A stretch of 51,054 nucleotides of DNA, taken from Akkermansia sp. GTDB taxonomy: Bacteria; Verrucomicrobiota; Verrucomicrobiia; Verrucomicrobiales; Akkermansiaceae. The stretch lies in NCBI GenBank assembly GCA_017399165.1, contig JAFQEF010000127.1:1-51054 (forward strand), in the 5' to 3' direction. Each line of letters begins with the position of its first letter. Within the stretch, counting starts at the first letter, position 1. Made by a program: the position numbers and the translations under genes. Positions 35,003-44,811 of this stretch are shown here, piece by piece. Below the pieces are notes generated by a model. That model made no database searches. It was not told the DNA's origin and saw only the letters and a list, made by a program, of their open reading frames with translations.

Positions 35003-36310
35003 ATGAGCAAAAATATACAGAGCCACCGCAAACCACCACTGCGAGTCATCGTAGTGGGCATGGGCGTGCGCTCTATGATTTACTCAAGCGTAGCACTCAC
35101 CAACCCCGAGCTATTGCAAATTGTAGGGGTGGTGGATATTGATCCCAAACGCCGCGAATACGCGCGCCTGACATTCGGGCTGGATGATGAGCAATGTTTT
35201 TGCACCGTTGATGAGCTGGTGTCCGTCCCCAAATATGCGGATGCCGTTATCAACGGCACCATGGATAGGCTGCATGTGAGCACATCCCTGCCCATACTGA
35301 GGCACGGCTATGACATGTTGCTGGAAAAACCCTTTGCGCTCAACGAGCAAGAAGCACAAACCCTGCTACAATGTGTGAGAGAAACGGGTCGCACGGTCAT
35401 GGTGTGCCATGTGCTGCGCTATGCCCCGTTTTACCAACGCATTAAGCAAGTATTGAACAGCGGTGAAATCGGGCACGTCATCAACATGCACATGGCGGCA
35501 CAGGTGAATTATTTTCATGAAAGCGTCTCCTTTGTGCGCGGCAAATATGCATCTGCAGAGATATGCGGCAGTGGCATGTTGCTCACCAAATGCAGCCATG
35601 ATTTGGATTTAATGGCATGGCTGATGGGAGATAACCACCCGCAACACATTGCCAGTGTGGGCAGTATGTACCAATTTGTACCGCACCATGCACCGCAAAA
35701 TGCCGGCACACATTGCCTTAATAACTGCCCGGTAGAACGGGATTGCCCCTACTCCGCCCGCAGACTCTACATTGAAAATCCTCAACGCTGGGCAGACAAT
35801 GTGTGGTACGACAGCAACTGCGCCCCCCCTGAAACAGACGAACAAAAAGAAGCCCTGCTGCGCCAAGCGGACAACCCATACAGCCGCTGTGTTTACCGCT
35901 GTGAAACGGATATTGTGGACCACCAATCCGTGCTGTTGCATTTCAAGGATGGAGCTACGGGCACCTTCTCCATGACGGGTGGAGCCTCGGTATCCGCCCG
36001 CAGTATCCACATTATCGGCACCAAGGGTGAGCTCTACGGCACCTTTGAGTCCGGGCGTTTCACCATATCTCACATAGCCCCGGGAGCCCCCACCGGCAGG
36101 GTTCAGCACATGGTGGATATATCCGCCAGCCAAGAGGGCTGCCACCACGGAGGCGGAGACCGCGAGGTGGTGCTGGACTTTATTGCCCACCTGCGAGGCG
36201 AGCCCACATCCCCCGGTAAAACTCTGTTAGAAGACTCCGTAAACGGCCACCGCATTGTCTTTTTGGCAGAAAAATCGCGCTTGGCACAAGGAGCCATCCA
36301 AAACTGGTAA
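35003..36310 (+). CDS. Gfo/Idh/MocA-family oxidoreductase
   Basis: A 435-aa NAD(P)-dependent oxidoreductase. The Rossmann start is VIVVGMGVRSM (about residues 15-25), the sugar-dehydrogenase EKP motif is in LLEKPFALNEQE (about 111-122), and the HVLRYAPFYQ and GSGMLLTKCSHDLDLMAWL segments (catalytic Lys and HDLD) are present. An unusual insert has a cysteine cluster, CLNNCPVERDCPYSA, followed later by CVYRCE; this is seen in a subset of the family and may hold a metal or stabilise the fold. It lacks a signal peptide. The substrate, probably a sugar or inositol derivative, is unknown. It is operonic with aguB (2-nt gap) and hrpA. Confidence 0.88.
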   Translation: MSKNIQSHRKPPLRVIVVGMGVRSMIYSSVALTNPELLQIVGVVDIDPKRREYARLTFGLDDEQCFCTVDELVSVPKYADAVINGTMDRLHVSTSLPILRHGYDMLLEKPFALNEQEAQTLLQCVRETGRTVMVCHVLRYAPFYQRIKQVLNSGEIGHVINMHMAAQVNYFHESVSFVRGKYASAEICGSGMLLTKCSHDLDLMAWLMGDNHPQHIASVGSMYQFVPHHAPQNAGTHCLNNCPVERDCPYSARRLYIENPQRWADNVWYDSNCAPPETDEQKEALLRQADNPYSRCVYRCETDIVDHQSVLLHFKDGATGTFSMTGGASVSARSIHIIGTKGELYGTFESGRFTISHIAPGAPTGRVQHMVDISASQEGCHHGGGDREVVLDFIAHLRGEPTSPGKTLLEDSVNGHRIVFLAEKSRLAQGAIQNW

Positions 36311-36313
36311 CCC

Positions 36314-39300
36314 ATGCAAACGGAACAGCCCCACTTTAGCTACCCGGATTTACCGATTTCTCGCCGCAGGAGGGAGATTGCAGATGCGCTGCGCAAAAAT
36401 CGGGTCGTGGTGGTTGTGGGTGAAACCGGCAGCGGCAAAACAACACAATTACCCAAAATTGCGTTAGAGGTAGCGGGCAACCGCCGTGGCATGCTGGGCT
36501 GTACCCAGCCGCGCAGGTTGGCAGCCGTGGCCGTGGCACGCCGCATTGCAGAGGAAGTAGGCTGCAACATCGGCGAGTATGTAGGCTACCAAGTGCGTTT
36601 TGATGATAAAACCGGCAAAGATACCAAGCTCAAATTAATGACAGACGGTATCCTGCTGGCAGAGACGCAAGACGACCGAGACCTGCGCAAATACCATACC
36701 ATTATTTTAGATGAAGCGCACGAGCGCAGCCTCAACATCGACTTTTTGCTGGGGTATCTCAAGTTATTGATGGAGCGCAGGCAAGACCTCAAGCTCATCA
36801 TATCATCCGCCACCATGGATGCAGGTACCTTTTCCGAGTTTTTCGACAATGCACCCGTTATCAATGTAGAGGGGCGCACCTACCATGTGGACTACCACTA
36901 CATGCCCCAACGCCACCCCGATGAAGAGTTACCACAGCATGTGGCACGAGCCGTACAGTGGCTCTCTGAGTACGATGAGCGCGGGGATGTGCTGGTGTTT
37001 CTGCCCGGCGAGCGAGAAATACGCGACTGTGCAGATGAGCTCCATACACTCAATCTGCCCCGCACGGATATTTTACCCCTTTTCGCCCGCTTGGGGCTAG
37101 CAGAGCAACAACGCATTTTCCACCCGTCGGGCAAAACGCGCCGTATTGTACTGGCCACCAACGTGGCAGAAACATCCCTTACCATACCGGGTATTATCTA
37201 TGTCATAGACAGCGGCTTGGCTCGTGTCTCCCGCTATCTCCCGGGCCGCCAAATTCAACGGCTTCAGGTAGAGAGCATCTCACAAGCCAGCGCACGCCAA
37301 CGCGCAGGCCGATGCGGACGTGTAACGGAGGGTGTGTGCATTCGCCTGTACTCACAAAAAGATTTTGAAGAAAGAGATGCCTATACAGACCCCGAAATTA
37401 AGCGCAGCGCACTGGCAGGTGTCATTTTACGCATGGCAGATTTACGTTTGCCGCCGCTGGGGGAGTTTCCCCTGCCCGACCCACCCAGCCCTCGCTTAGT
37501 GAACGAGGGTTACAAAACCCTGAGAGAAATCGGTGCGTTGGATCGCAACAAAAAGCTCACCCCCACGGGGCGTAGTTTGGCGCGTTTACCGTTGGATCCG
37601 CGCTTGGGGCGCATGCTGCTGGAGGCAGAGCACCAGCACTGCTTGCCGGAGATGCTGGTGATTGTTGCCGGGTTGAGCATCATGGACCCCCGCGAACGCC
37701 CGCAGGAGTTTGCCACACAGGCAGACCAAGCCCATGCGCAATGGAAAAACGCAGACAGCGACTTTATCTCCATGCTTACCCTGTGGCGCGAATCACTCAA
37801 TTTCAAGAATAAGCGCACACTCAACCGCAATCAATTGCGCAAATGGTGCAGCAAGAATTACCTGAGCTTTCTGCGCATGGTAGAATGGCATAATTTGGAG
37901 CAAGACCTCTCCGCCGCCCTGCAAGACACCATGCGCTGGAGTATCCCCTCCCTGCCTGCGGAGGCAGAACAAGCCACGCCGGAGATGATTCACCGCTCCA
38001 TTTTAGCGGGTGCGCCCTTGCAGTTCGGATTTTGGCGTACGGAGGAGAAAATATACCGCGGAGCCGGCGGTCGAGACTTTGCCATATTCCCCGGCAGCGG
38101 CATGTTCCGCCGCCAGAAGAGGGCAGAATGGATATTCGGCACAGAGCTGGTGGAGACAAGCCGCCTGTTCATGCGGCGCTGTGCTATCCTGAACCCGGAA
38201 TGGGTGGAACAGGTGGCCCCGCAGCTTTGCGCCCATCACGCATACGATGCCGCATGGGATAAAGACGCCGGGCAAGTTTTTGCCAAAGAGCGCGTTACCT
38301 GTGGTGGCCTTACCATTATAGATGGCCGCCGCATCAGCTACGCGCGCATCAACATGGCTGCAGCACGCGGCATCATGATTCAGGATGGTATCATGGCCTG
38401 CCGGCTCAAAGATTGCCCACCCTTCCTTAAACATTTACAGGATATGAAGGAAGAGGTGCGCACCGTTGAGGCCAAACTGCGCCGCAGAGACCTCTTATGG
38501 TGCCGAGAAGCCGTATTTAACTTCTTTTCACACCGCCTGCCTAAAGATTGCACAAGCGAAAAAGCTCTGCGCAGCTGGCGTGAAAAAGAGGAAAAGAATG
38601 ACCCGCAATGCCTTTTCATTCCCTACGAGGAGTGCATATACCCCGGTGAGGATGACGCCCCTGCCGACCTCTACCCGGATGAGCTGCATGTAGCGGGTGG
38701 CGAGTACCCTGTGTACTACAGCCATGCCCCCGGCGAGGCAGATGACGGCATTACCTTGGGCGTGCATATCGACCAGTTGGCCGAGTTCCCGGACTGGTTG
38801 CCGAGCTGGGGCGTGCAAGCCCATTTGGCAGACCGTGCAGAGATTTTGCTGCGCACTTTGCCCAAGGATGTTCGCAACTTCTTAATGCCCATTGGTGAAG
38901 CTGCAGATGACTTTGCGGAGGATTGGTTTGATAAAGAACCGGATCGCCCGCTTGGGCAAGCACTTGCAGAGTTTGTAATGCGCCGCACACAAAAGTTCTG
39001 CAACGCGCAACAATTTGACTTCTCCAGGCTGCCTGCCGAGCTGATTACCAAAATATGGGTGTGTGACGACAAGGGAGATGAACTGGCATTCGGCACGGAT
39101 GCCCAAGCTCTGCGAGACAAATTAGCGGAGTACCAACAAAAACGCTTCCGCAAGCAAGCATCTCGCACCTTCTCTGCCACACCCATGACACGTTGGGACT
39201 GCGGGGAGCTACCGGCCACGGTAGATGTGGGCACGGAGCTGGGCTACCCGGCATTGCAAGATGACGGGGAGCGCGTGCGCATTAAGGTGTTTCCCACCCA

Positions 39301-40033
39301 AGCAGAGGCAGACCGCGCCCACCGTTTCGGCGTACGCAGATTGGCGCTGATTAAGCACGGCGATTTCATTAACGGAATCCACAAGAGGCTTCCGCTCAAA
39401 TCCATGGAGGCCAAACTGGCTCTCACCACGCTGGGTACAGCCCCCAAAAACAATGCCGCAGACACCATCTATGCCGCCATGGATGCCGCCCTGTGCGCCC
39501 CCCTCCCCCGCAACGCAGAGCAATTTGACGCAGCTTGCACCCGTATGCGGGAGCGTTTGTACGACACTATCTCCGGCACACTCAACAAGCTGTGGGAACA
39601 ATTGGCAGAAGCAGACCGAGCCTTGAGAGAATATTGCCTGACAGCCGCCAAAGACCGCTACGCAACCCGTATTGCTGAAGACTTGCAGCGCGATTGGCAG
39701 TGGCTTACGCGCCCCTTCTTTTTAAGTGATGCCCCCCCCGATACCCTGCAAGACATCTCACGCTTTGCCCGCGGCATCATCATGCGATTACAAAAAATTT
39801 CACAACAGCCCGCCATACGCGAGCTGGAGCGCATAGACACCCTCAACGCTGCCATAAAATCGGACTTTTACGAGCAATACCCGCGCCACGCAACCTCCCC
39901 CGCATGGCTGGCATACGGGCTGATGGTGGCAGAGTACAGGCTCTCTCTCTTTGCGCCCACTCTGGCGGTTAAAGGCAGAGCCTCCGTCAAAAAACTGGAG
40001 GCAGCGGCAGAATTATTGGTAAACAACGCATAA
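36314..40033 (+). CDS. hrpA: ATP-dependent RNA helicase HrpA (DEAH type)
   Basis: A 1239-aa DEAH-box helicase. Walker A is GETGSGKT at residues 36-43, the DEAH box is at 133-136 in ILDEAHERS, motif III is SSATMD, and motif VI is QRAGRCGR. The ratchet/OB region and the long HrpA-specific C-terminal domain (DUF3418-like) follow. HrpA unwinds RNA and helps rescue collided or stalled ribosomes in Escherichia coli. Length is close to the usual ~1300. It starts 3 nt after the Gfo/Idh stop, so it is part of that transcript. Confidence 0.95.
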   Translation: MQTEQPHFSYPDLPISRRRREIADALRKNRVVVVVGETGSGKTTQLPKIALEVAGNRRGMLGCTQPRRLAAVAVARRIAEEVGCNIGEYVGYQVRFDDKTGKDTKLKLMTDGILLAETQDDRDLRKYHTIILDEAHERSLNIDFLLGYLKLLMERRQDLKLIISSATMDAGTFSEFFDNAPVINVEGRTYHVDYHYMPQRHPDEELPQHVARAVQWLSEYDERGDVLVFLPGEREIRDCADELHTLNLPRTDILPLFARLGLAEQQRIFHPSGKTRRIVLATNVAETSLTIPGIIYVIDSGLARVSRYLPGRQIQRLQVESISQASARQRAGRCGRVTEGVCIRLYSQKDFEERDAYTDPEIKRSALAGVILRMADLRLPPLGEFPLPDPPSPRLVNEGYKTLREIGALDRNKKLTPTGRSLARLPLDPRLGRMLLEAEHQHCLPEMLVIVAGLSIMDPRERPQEFATQADQAHAQWKNADSDFISMLTLWRESLNFKNKRTLNRNQLRKWCSKNYLSFLRMVEWHNLEQDLSAALQDTMRWSIPSLPAEAEQATPEMIHRSILAGAPLQFGFWRTEEKIYRGAGGRDFAIFPGSGMFRRQKRAEWIFGTELVETSRLFMRRCAILNPEWVEQVAPQLCAHHAYDAAWDKDAGQVFAKERVTCGGLTIIDGRRISYARINMAAARGIMIQDGIMACRLKDCPPFLKHLQDMKEEVRTVEAKLRRRDLLWCREAVFNFFSHRLPKDCTSEKALRSWREKEEKNDPQCLFIPYEECIYPGEDDAPADLYPDELHVAGGEYPVYYSHAPGEADDGITLGVHIDQLAEFPDWLPSWGVQAHLADRAEILLRTLPKDVRNFLMPIGEAADDFAEDWFDKEPDRPLGQALAEFVMRRTQKFCNAQQFDFSRLPAELITKIWVCDDKGDELAFGTDAQALRDKLAEYQQKRFRKQASRTFSATPMTRWDCGELPATVDVGTELGYPALQDDGERVRIKVFPTQAEADRAHRFGVRRLALIKHGDFINGIHKRLPLKSMEAKLALTTLGTAPKNNAADTIYAAMDAALCAPLPRNAEQFDAACTRMRERLYDTISGTLNKLWEQLAEADRALREYCLTAAKDRYATRIAEDLQRDWQWLTRPFFLSDAPPDTLQDISRFARGIIMRLQKISQQPAIRELERIDTLNAAIKSDFYEQYPRHATSPAWLAYGLMVAEYRLSLFAPTLAVKGRASVKKLEAAAELLVNNA

Positions 40034-40041
40034 ATACGAGT

Positions 40042-40626
40042 ATGGCCGGATGTTTCATGATTTTTGGAGCCTTGGTGCTTATCTTATGTCTATTTACAAC
40101 AATGGACAATGCGGTTCATTGTGCTATGGGCATATTCGTTGTCATAGCCATCCTCAGCTTTGTTTATTATATTTATGCCCAAAAAAAGCAGAAACGGGTA
40201 TTAAAAGAAGTTTGTGAACTACTCAGTAAAATCCACCGGGAAGACACCGGTTGGCAAGAAAGCCAATGGGTTGCCGTCAATGAACACAGCCCGGAATTAG
40301 CATCTGTAGTACAGGTTTCCTGCAAAAAGCAGCAGTTTGCCTTGCTGAACTACAATGCAGATAAGCGTGAAGCGACCAATATCATTATACCGTTCAAAGA
40401 CTTACACAAGTGGCAAGCCATTAAAATATGCGACCAAAAGACAAAGAAAATTGAAAAGGTTGCCATCAAGCTTACTATCAATAACCGAGACAAGCAAATC
40501 ATCAAAGAAATTTCTTTATATGACTCTGTAGCCGTAGATAGGTTCGATTCAGACATGAGAAGATGTCTGAAAAACCTCCAAAATCTTCAAGCAATCCTCA
40601 CTCTCATTAAAAAAGAAGCGGCATAA
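40042..40626 (+). CDS. Two-helix membrane protein with cytoplasmic domain (paralogue 1)
   Basis: A 194-aa protein with a membrane hairpin at about residues 5-20 and 28-45, a Lys-rich junction (AQKKQKRVLKEV) and a cytoplasmic domain of about 145 residues. No known family was recognised. It resembles the protein at 42434-43072 in the same order of features: W..(S/A)Q, KK..A(I/L)L.(Y/F)N, (P/Y)F..L..W, V.(I/V).LT.....K.I, L(Y/F)D and a C-terminal amphipathic helix. The two therefore look like diverged paralogues flanking the NERD-helicase gene. The gene looks more AT-rich than hrpA before it, from which it is separated by 8 nt. Confidence 0.72.
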   Translation: MAGCFMIFGALVLILCLFTTMDNAVHCAMGIFVVIAILSFVYYIYAQKKQKRVLKEVCELLSKIHREDTGWQESQWVAVNEHSPELASVVQVSCKKQQFALLNYNADKREATNIIIPFKDLHKWQAIKICDQKTKKIEKVAIKLTINNRDKQIIKEISLYDSVAVDRFDSDMRRCLKNLQNLQAILTLIKKEAA

Positions 40627-40637
40627 AGGGTTTCCGC

Positions 40638-40667
40638 TTGTCAAAAGATATGCCGATATGGTAGAAT
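40638..40667 (+). promoter_or_regulatory. Possible promoter of the NERD-helicase gene
   Basis: TTGTCA (40638-40643), 18-bp spacer, TAGAAT (40662-40667), then 33 nt to the ATG at 40701. Unlike most others here, this would leave a leader of about 25 nt, without an evident Shine-Dalgarno sequence. Confidence 0.5.
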
Positions 40668-40700
40668 ACGCGCAACCCGCATAACGTATTCCTCTCTACC

Positions 40701-42437
40701 ATGGCACAGATGTTTCCCGCATGTTTCACCAGCAAAAACTCAGCAGCAGGTGCTGCCGGGGAGCGGCTTGTCTATAACCATTTCAAGGAACATTTGCCGG
40801 ATAACTGGGTGGTTATTCATGATTTATGGCGCTTCTTCTTTCAAATGAAAAAGCGTTACTACGCCAATTACGAAACGGATTTCATCATACTGGTACCCAA
40901 CAAAGGTATCATGGTGGTAGAGGTAAAGAACATCAAAACCATCAAAGTAGAAAACGGGAAATGGACCCGCATTAACAGCGAGGGCGTGCAGGCGGATTTC
41001 GGGTCTTATGAATCGCCCGTTCACCAAGCATATTTGGGGGCAAAAAAACTGCGCAGCTGTTTAAGTACACGTTTTGACATAGAAAATATGGAGGTACGCA
41101 GCATGGCCATATTGCTGCAACAAAAGAGAGCAGACATACCCGCAGACGACACTTGGGATGACCTGCTGATATGCGGGATGGAGGAATTGCAGGACGGCCT
41201 CACACGCCGTATCAAATACCTGTTTAACCAAAAGAAAGAGTTCACGGAGGAACAAATTGAAGAGGTGCGCAGCTTTTTAGTGCAAACCGTTCAATACACG
41301 CAAGATTTGCACACCTACACCAAAATGATGGATACGGAGGCAGCCCCGCTCACCAAGCTCCTCAGCCTGCTGGAAAACAGCAGTGGCGGCATCAGGGTAG
41401 ACGGCTGTGCGGGCTCCGGCAAAACGGTGATGGCCATCAACGAGGTACACAGACTCTCCGCCCGTATCAAAGCACAGCAAGAGGGCAAATATGTTCTGTT
41501 TCTTTGCTACAACCGCCATTTAGGACAATGTATCAAAAATCACCCACTCATAAGAAAATTCACCAAAGGTAAACGCTTATACGCCAATACTTTTGCATGG
41601 TTCTGTGACGAGGTACTTGAGCCTACCGGCATTAACATAGACTGGCGAAAAGCAGAGCAGGAAGTTGCCGCTTACACCCCACAACTCATTGAACAAATAC
41701 AGCAAAAGTGGCAATATGACTACGTGTTCATTGATGAGGCACAAGATTTTCACCCCTCCTGGTGGGCATTGATACACGCTACCTTAAAACCCGGTGGCAA
41801 GCTCTACGTATTCTCGGATACCAACCAATCCCTCTACGGGCACATCAACACCGTACCCGAGCTCCCCACGCGCATTACCCTTAACCACAACATACGCAAC
41901 TGCAAAGATATTGCAACCTACGGGCACGCCCTGCTGCCGGAGGGCGCAACCATGTATACCCTGCCCGTCAGTGTACAAGAGGTGCACATTTTACCGGGCT
42001 CCGCAAATGTTGAAGACCGCGCCCGCACGGCGGACACCCTGCTCAGAGAGCTCTTAAAAACCTACGACAGGCGAGACATCGTGGTGCTCTCCCCCTGGAA
42101 AAAGCCCGAAAAATCATCCCTGAACCGCATACCGAATGTATCTGCCACCTATTTAAATGAGACCCCCGAGCACTCCATTCAACGGCATGAATACTGGCGC
42201 CAAGGCAAAATTGTACTGGGGGAAAGTATTCGCGCCTTCAAAGGCTTAGAGTCTTTGGTAGTTATCCTCACGGATATTCCCGCCCCGGGAGAATCCCTCG
42301 CCTTTAAACAGAATGACTTTTATGTGGCCTGCACCCGCGCCCGCGCGGCCCTCTATATCATCCCCACCCTCACGGGCGAGCCTTATGTAAAAGAGGTATT
42401 GCGCCGTTCTCAAGAGAAAAAACAGACGGAGTCATGA
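40701..42437 (+). CDS. NERD nuclease-domain / UvrD-like superfamily 1 helicase
   Basis: A 578-aa protein combining an N-terminal NERD (nuclease-related, PD-(D/E)xK-like) domain with a superfamily 1 helicase. NERD spans about residues 15-125: GAAGERLVY, D60 in YETDFIIL, and E74/K76 in VVEVKN form the expected catalytic set. Helicase motifs are Walker A GCAGSGKT (235-242), DEAQ (345-348), FSDTNQSLYG (371-380), LNHNIRN (394-400), RAFKGLE (511-517) and VACTRAR (542-548). It should bind and probably cut or unwind nucleic acid using ATP. It overlaps the next gene by 4 nt (ATGA). Such fusions occur in several phage-defence settings; here that is inference. Confidence 0.88.
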   Translation: MAQMFPACFTSKNSAAGAAGERLVYNHFKEHLPDNWVVIHDLWRFFFQMKKRYYANYETDFIILVPNKGIMVVEVKNIKTIKVENGKWTRINSEGVQADFGSYESPVHQAYLGAKKLRSCLSTRFDIENMEVRSMAILLQQKRADIPADDTWDDLLICGMEELQDGLTRRIKYLFNQKKEFTEEQIEEVRSFLVQTVQYTQDLHTYTKMMDTEAAPLTKLLSLLENSSGGIRVDGCAGSGKTVMAINEVHRLSARIKAQQEGKYVLFLCYNRHLGQCIKNHPLIRKFTKGKRLYANTFAWFCDEVLEPTGINIDWRKAEQEVAAYTPQLIEQIQQKWQYDYVFIDEAQDFHPSWWALIHATLKPGGKLYVFSDTNQSLYGHINTVPELPTRITLNHNIRNCKDIATYGHALLPEGATMYTLPVSVQEVHILPGSANVEDRARTADTLLRELLKTYDRRDIVVLSPWKKPEKSSLNRIPNVSATYLNETPEHSIQRHEYWRQGKIVLGESIRAFKGLESLVVILTDIPAPGESLAFKQNDFYVACTRARAALYIIPTLTGEPYVKEVLRRSQEKKQTES

Positions 42438-43072
42438 GTGAAAGCGACCATAAAGACGGCTGTTCAACAGGATGCCTGACCAGCGTTATAATCATTTGCA
42501 TTTTTGCACTCGTCGTGCTGTTCAGAGGAAAGAACAGTCCAATGATTCTGATTATGCTTTTTTTAGGCATAGGCTCTTATTGTTGCATAGAATTAAGTAA
42601 AACAGTAAAGAAAGAAAAAGCGGTAAAGCACGCATATACAGATGCCCGCGCTCTAATGCTGGAATTAAACAAAGATTTGTTGTCGTGGAGGGATGCTCAG
42701 CGCTTGTCTTTCTCTGAAAATGGGCCGGGAAAGGTGACCATACTACAGATATCTCAAGCCACAAAAAAAATAGCCATTCTACGGTTTAATGGTATAACTC
42801 AATCCGCAGATCTTCGGGTCTACAACTTTTCTGAACTAAAATCTTGGAAAACCAAGGTTCAAAAAACAGATATTAACATCTTATTATTCAACATGCCGGC
42901 CATCAACCACATAACCGTGGAGCTAACGTTCTTCTACAAAAATAAAATTATCGAGCACAGTCTCACTCTTTTTGACATCAATAGCATTAACGAGCAAGAA
43001 GCAGCTACTCAACATGAGAGGCTTAAGCATATACAGGATTTTCTGTCTTACATTAAACCGGAAAGCCGCTAA
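42434..43072 (+). CDS. Two-helix membrane protein with cytoplasmic domain (paralogue 2)
   Basis: A 212-aa protein with a Cys-containing N-terminus (DGCSTGCL), two membrane helices at about residues 14-31 and 36-53, a Lys-rich junction (KTVKKEKAVK) and a cytoplasmic domain of about 150 residues. It resembles the protein at 40042-40626 (see that entry) but has low identity. Its ATG overlaps the NERD-helicase stop (ATGA, 42434-42437), so the two are translationally coupled. No known family was recognised. It may anchor the nuclease-helicase at the membrane or sense membrane damage; both are conjecture. Confidence 0.75.
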   Translation: MSESDHKDGCSTGCLTSVIIICIFALVVLFRGKNSPMILIMLFLGIGSYCCIELSKTVKKEKAVKHAYTDARALMLELNKDLLSWRDAQRLSFSENGPGKVTILQISQATKKIAILRFNGITQSADLRVYNFSELKSWKTKVQKTDINILLFNMPAINHITVELTFFYKNKIIEHSLTLFDINSINEQEAATQHERLKHIQDFLSYIKPESR

Positions 43073-43086
43073 CACCCCCAACCGAC

Positions 43087-44774
43087 ATGATTACACCACC
43101 GGGAAGACAACTTATTGAACAATTCTGCAATAAAATAAGAATTTACGTGCGAGACTCATGCGTCTGCTCTGACCATGACTTTGCGGATTCTATGCAATTG
43201 GACATAATGAACTTTTGCCTGTGTCTGGCCGCGGCGGATGGCAGGATCAACCCGGAAGAGCGCTTAAAGATAGCAGAGCTGTTCGGGCACAATTTATCGG
43301 AGAAAGAGTGGATAGAATACCTGCGGCAGCGTAACCTGCTCTCCGATGCGTACCGCACCAATGTGCCCTATACCTATGTGCAAACGGTAAAGGCAGAAAA
43401 CGCGATGCGACAAACGGCGCGAGACTATTCACCCACCAAGGATTTTGTCAGCATGTACAACATGGTGAGCAACCTGATATTGCAATGCAACCGCGGGCAG
43501 GACTCCGCCACGCTGACACTCAGAAAAAACTTCATAGGCAACATGCAGCTTTATGCCGCCCAAAAGCTCAACTTCCCATGGTGTGAACAACAAAACACTC
43601 AAGCCCCCCCAACGGAACCGCTTCCTCAACACTCTGCTAAATCGCAAAATACCTTCAACTATAAATATTACGAAATAGGTGAGGGTAAACACAAAAAATC
43701 CGTCAGAGTCATCTCCAACCTTTTCGGGGATATGCCCGCAGAGTTTTTCAGTACCATTAATCACGTACCTGCAGAAAAATTACACCAAGCACAGGGGAAA
43801 ACTTATACCGACATGCAAAAGAAGTCCCCTTATACCACCTACTTTAAAACGGTCAATATACATCCGCACAACGACAAAGAGAGCCTGATGCAAGAGCTCA
43901 ATGATCTGGTGGGGTTAAATGCCGTGAAAAAAGATGTTGCGGGGCTTATCCACATGCAGGAGATGCAGCGCAAGCGCCGGCAACGGGGCATGGCCACCAT
44001 AAGTCCTGTCTTATACTTCACTTCAGAACTTTGCAGCGCAAGCGCCGGCAACGGGGCATGGCCACCATACCCACCTCTAACCACTTGGTGTTCTATGGCA
44101 ACCCCGGTACCGGTAAAACAACCGTTGCCCGCCTGTTGGCAAAAATATACCACAGCATGGGCATTCTCTCCAACGACAATGTGGTAGAGGTAGACCGCTC
44201 CGGTTTAGTCGCGGGCTATGTGGGGCAAACAGCCATCAAAGTTCAGGAGGCCGTACAAAAAGCCATGGGCGGCATTTTGTTTGTGGATGAGGCCTACACC
44301 CTGACCAGAGGCGGCAAAGAAGGAGATTACGGGCAAGAGGCTGTGGACACCCTGCTGAAAGCCATGGAGGACCACCGCGATAAGTTCATCGTCATTGTGG
44401 CAGGCTACCCCGGGTTGATGCAGGATTTCATTAAATCTAACCCCGGGCTGACATCCCGTTTCAACAAGTTCATTCACTTTGAAGACTACAGCCCGGCAGA
44501 ACTGTTGGAGATATTCAAGGGCATGTGCAAAAAATCCGGCTACCGCTTATCCACGGCAGCGGAAACGCTGGTGGCCAATTTGTTGACCACCAGCTACGAG
44601 CAACGAACCGAGGATTTCGCCAATGCCAGAGATGTACGCAACCTCTTTGAAAAAATCATCGTACACCAAGCCACCCGACTGTACGATAACAACAACCCCA
44701 CGGATGAAGAGCTCATCACCATCACCGGGGCAGATGTCATGGCAGAGCAAAACAACTCCTATGCCTCCACATAA
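43087..44774 (+). pseudogene. TerB-like / CbbX-SpoVK-type AAA+ ATPase, frameshifted by a 68-bp insertion
   Basis: The 5' part encodes a TerB-like acidic helical domain (FCLCLAAADGRINPEERLK, about residues 39-57), a linker, then the start of an AAA+ module (LNDLVGLNAVKKDVAGLIHM). The 3' part, in another frame, has Walker A YGNPGTGKTTVA, Walker B GGILFVDEAY and an arginine-finger region GLTSRFNKFIHF. The frames are split by a 38-bp direct repeat (43964-44001 and 44032-44069) with a 30-bp spacer. Removing one 68-bp unit restores a single 539-codon frame. As it stands, the product stops after about 305 native plus 61 frameshifted residues. Whether the lesion is real, reversible or an assembly error is open (see findings). 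Confidence 0.85.
43964..44069 (+). repeat. 38-bp direct repeat with 30-bp spacer inside the AAA+ gene
   Basis: Perfect copies at 43964-44001 and 44032-44069, beginning TGCAGCGCAAGCGCCGGC. The spacer 44002-44031 is AT-rich and unlike the coding sequence on either side. The unit of 68 bp is not a multiple of three and breaks the AAA+ reading frame. Confidence 0.97.
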
Positions 44775-44782
44775 ATTGGGGT

Positions 44783-44811
44783 TTGACATTTACGTTTTTT
44801 TGGTGTATACC
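44783..44811 (+). promoter_or_regulatory. Promoter of the gtrA-tatD operon
   Basis: TTGACA (44783-44788), 17-bp spacer, TATACC (44806-44811), 10 nt to the ATG at 44822. A potential upstream TTG start at 44783 is the first codon of the -35 box and is therefore rejected as a start. Confidence 0.75.
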
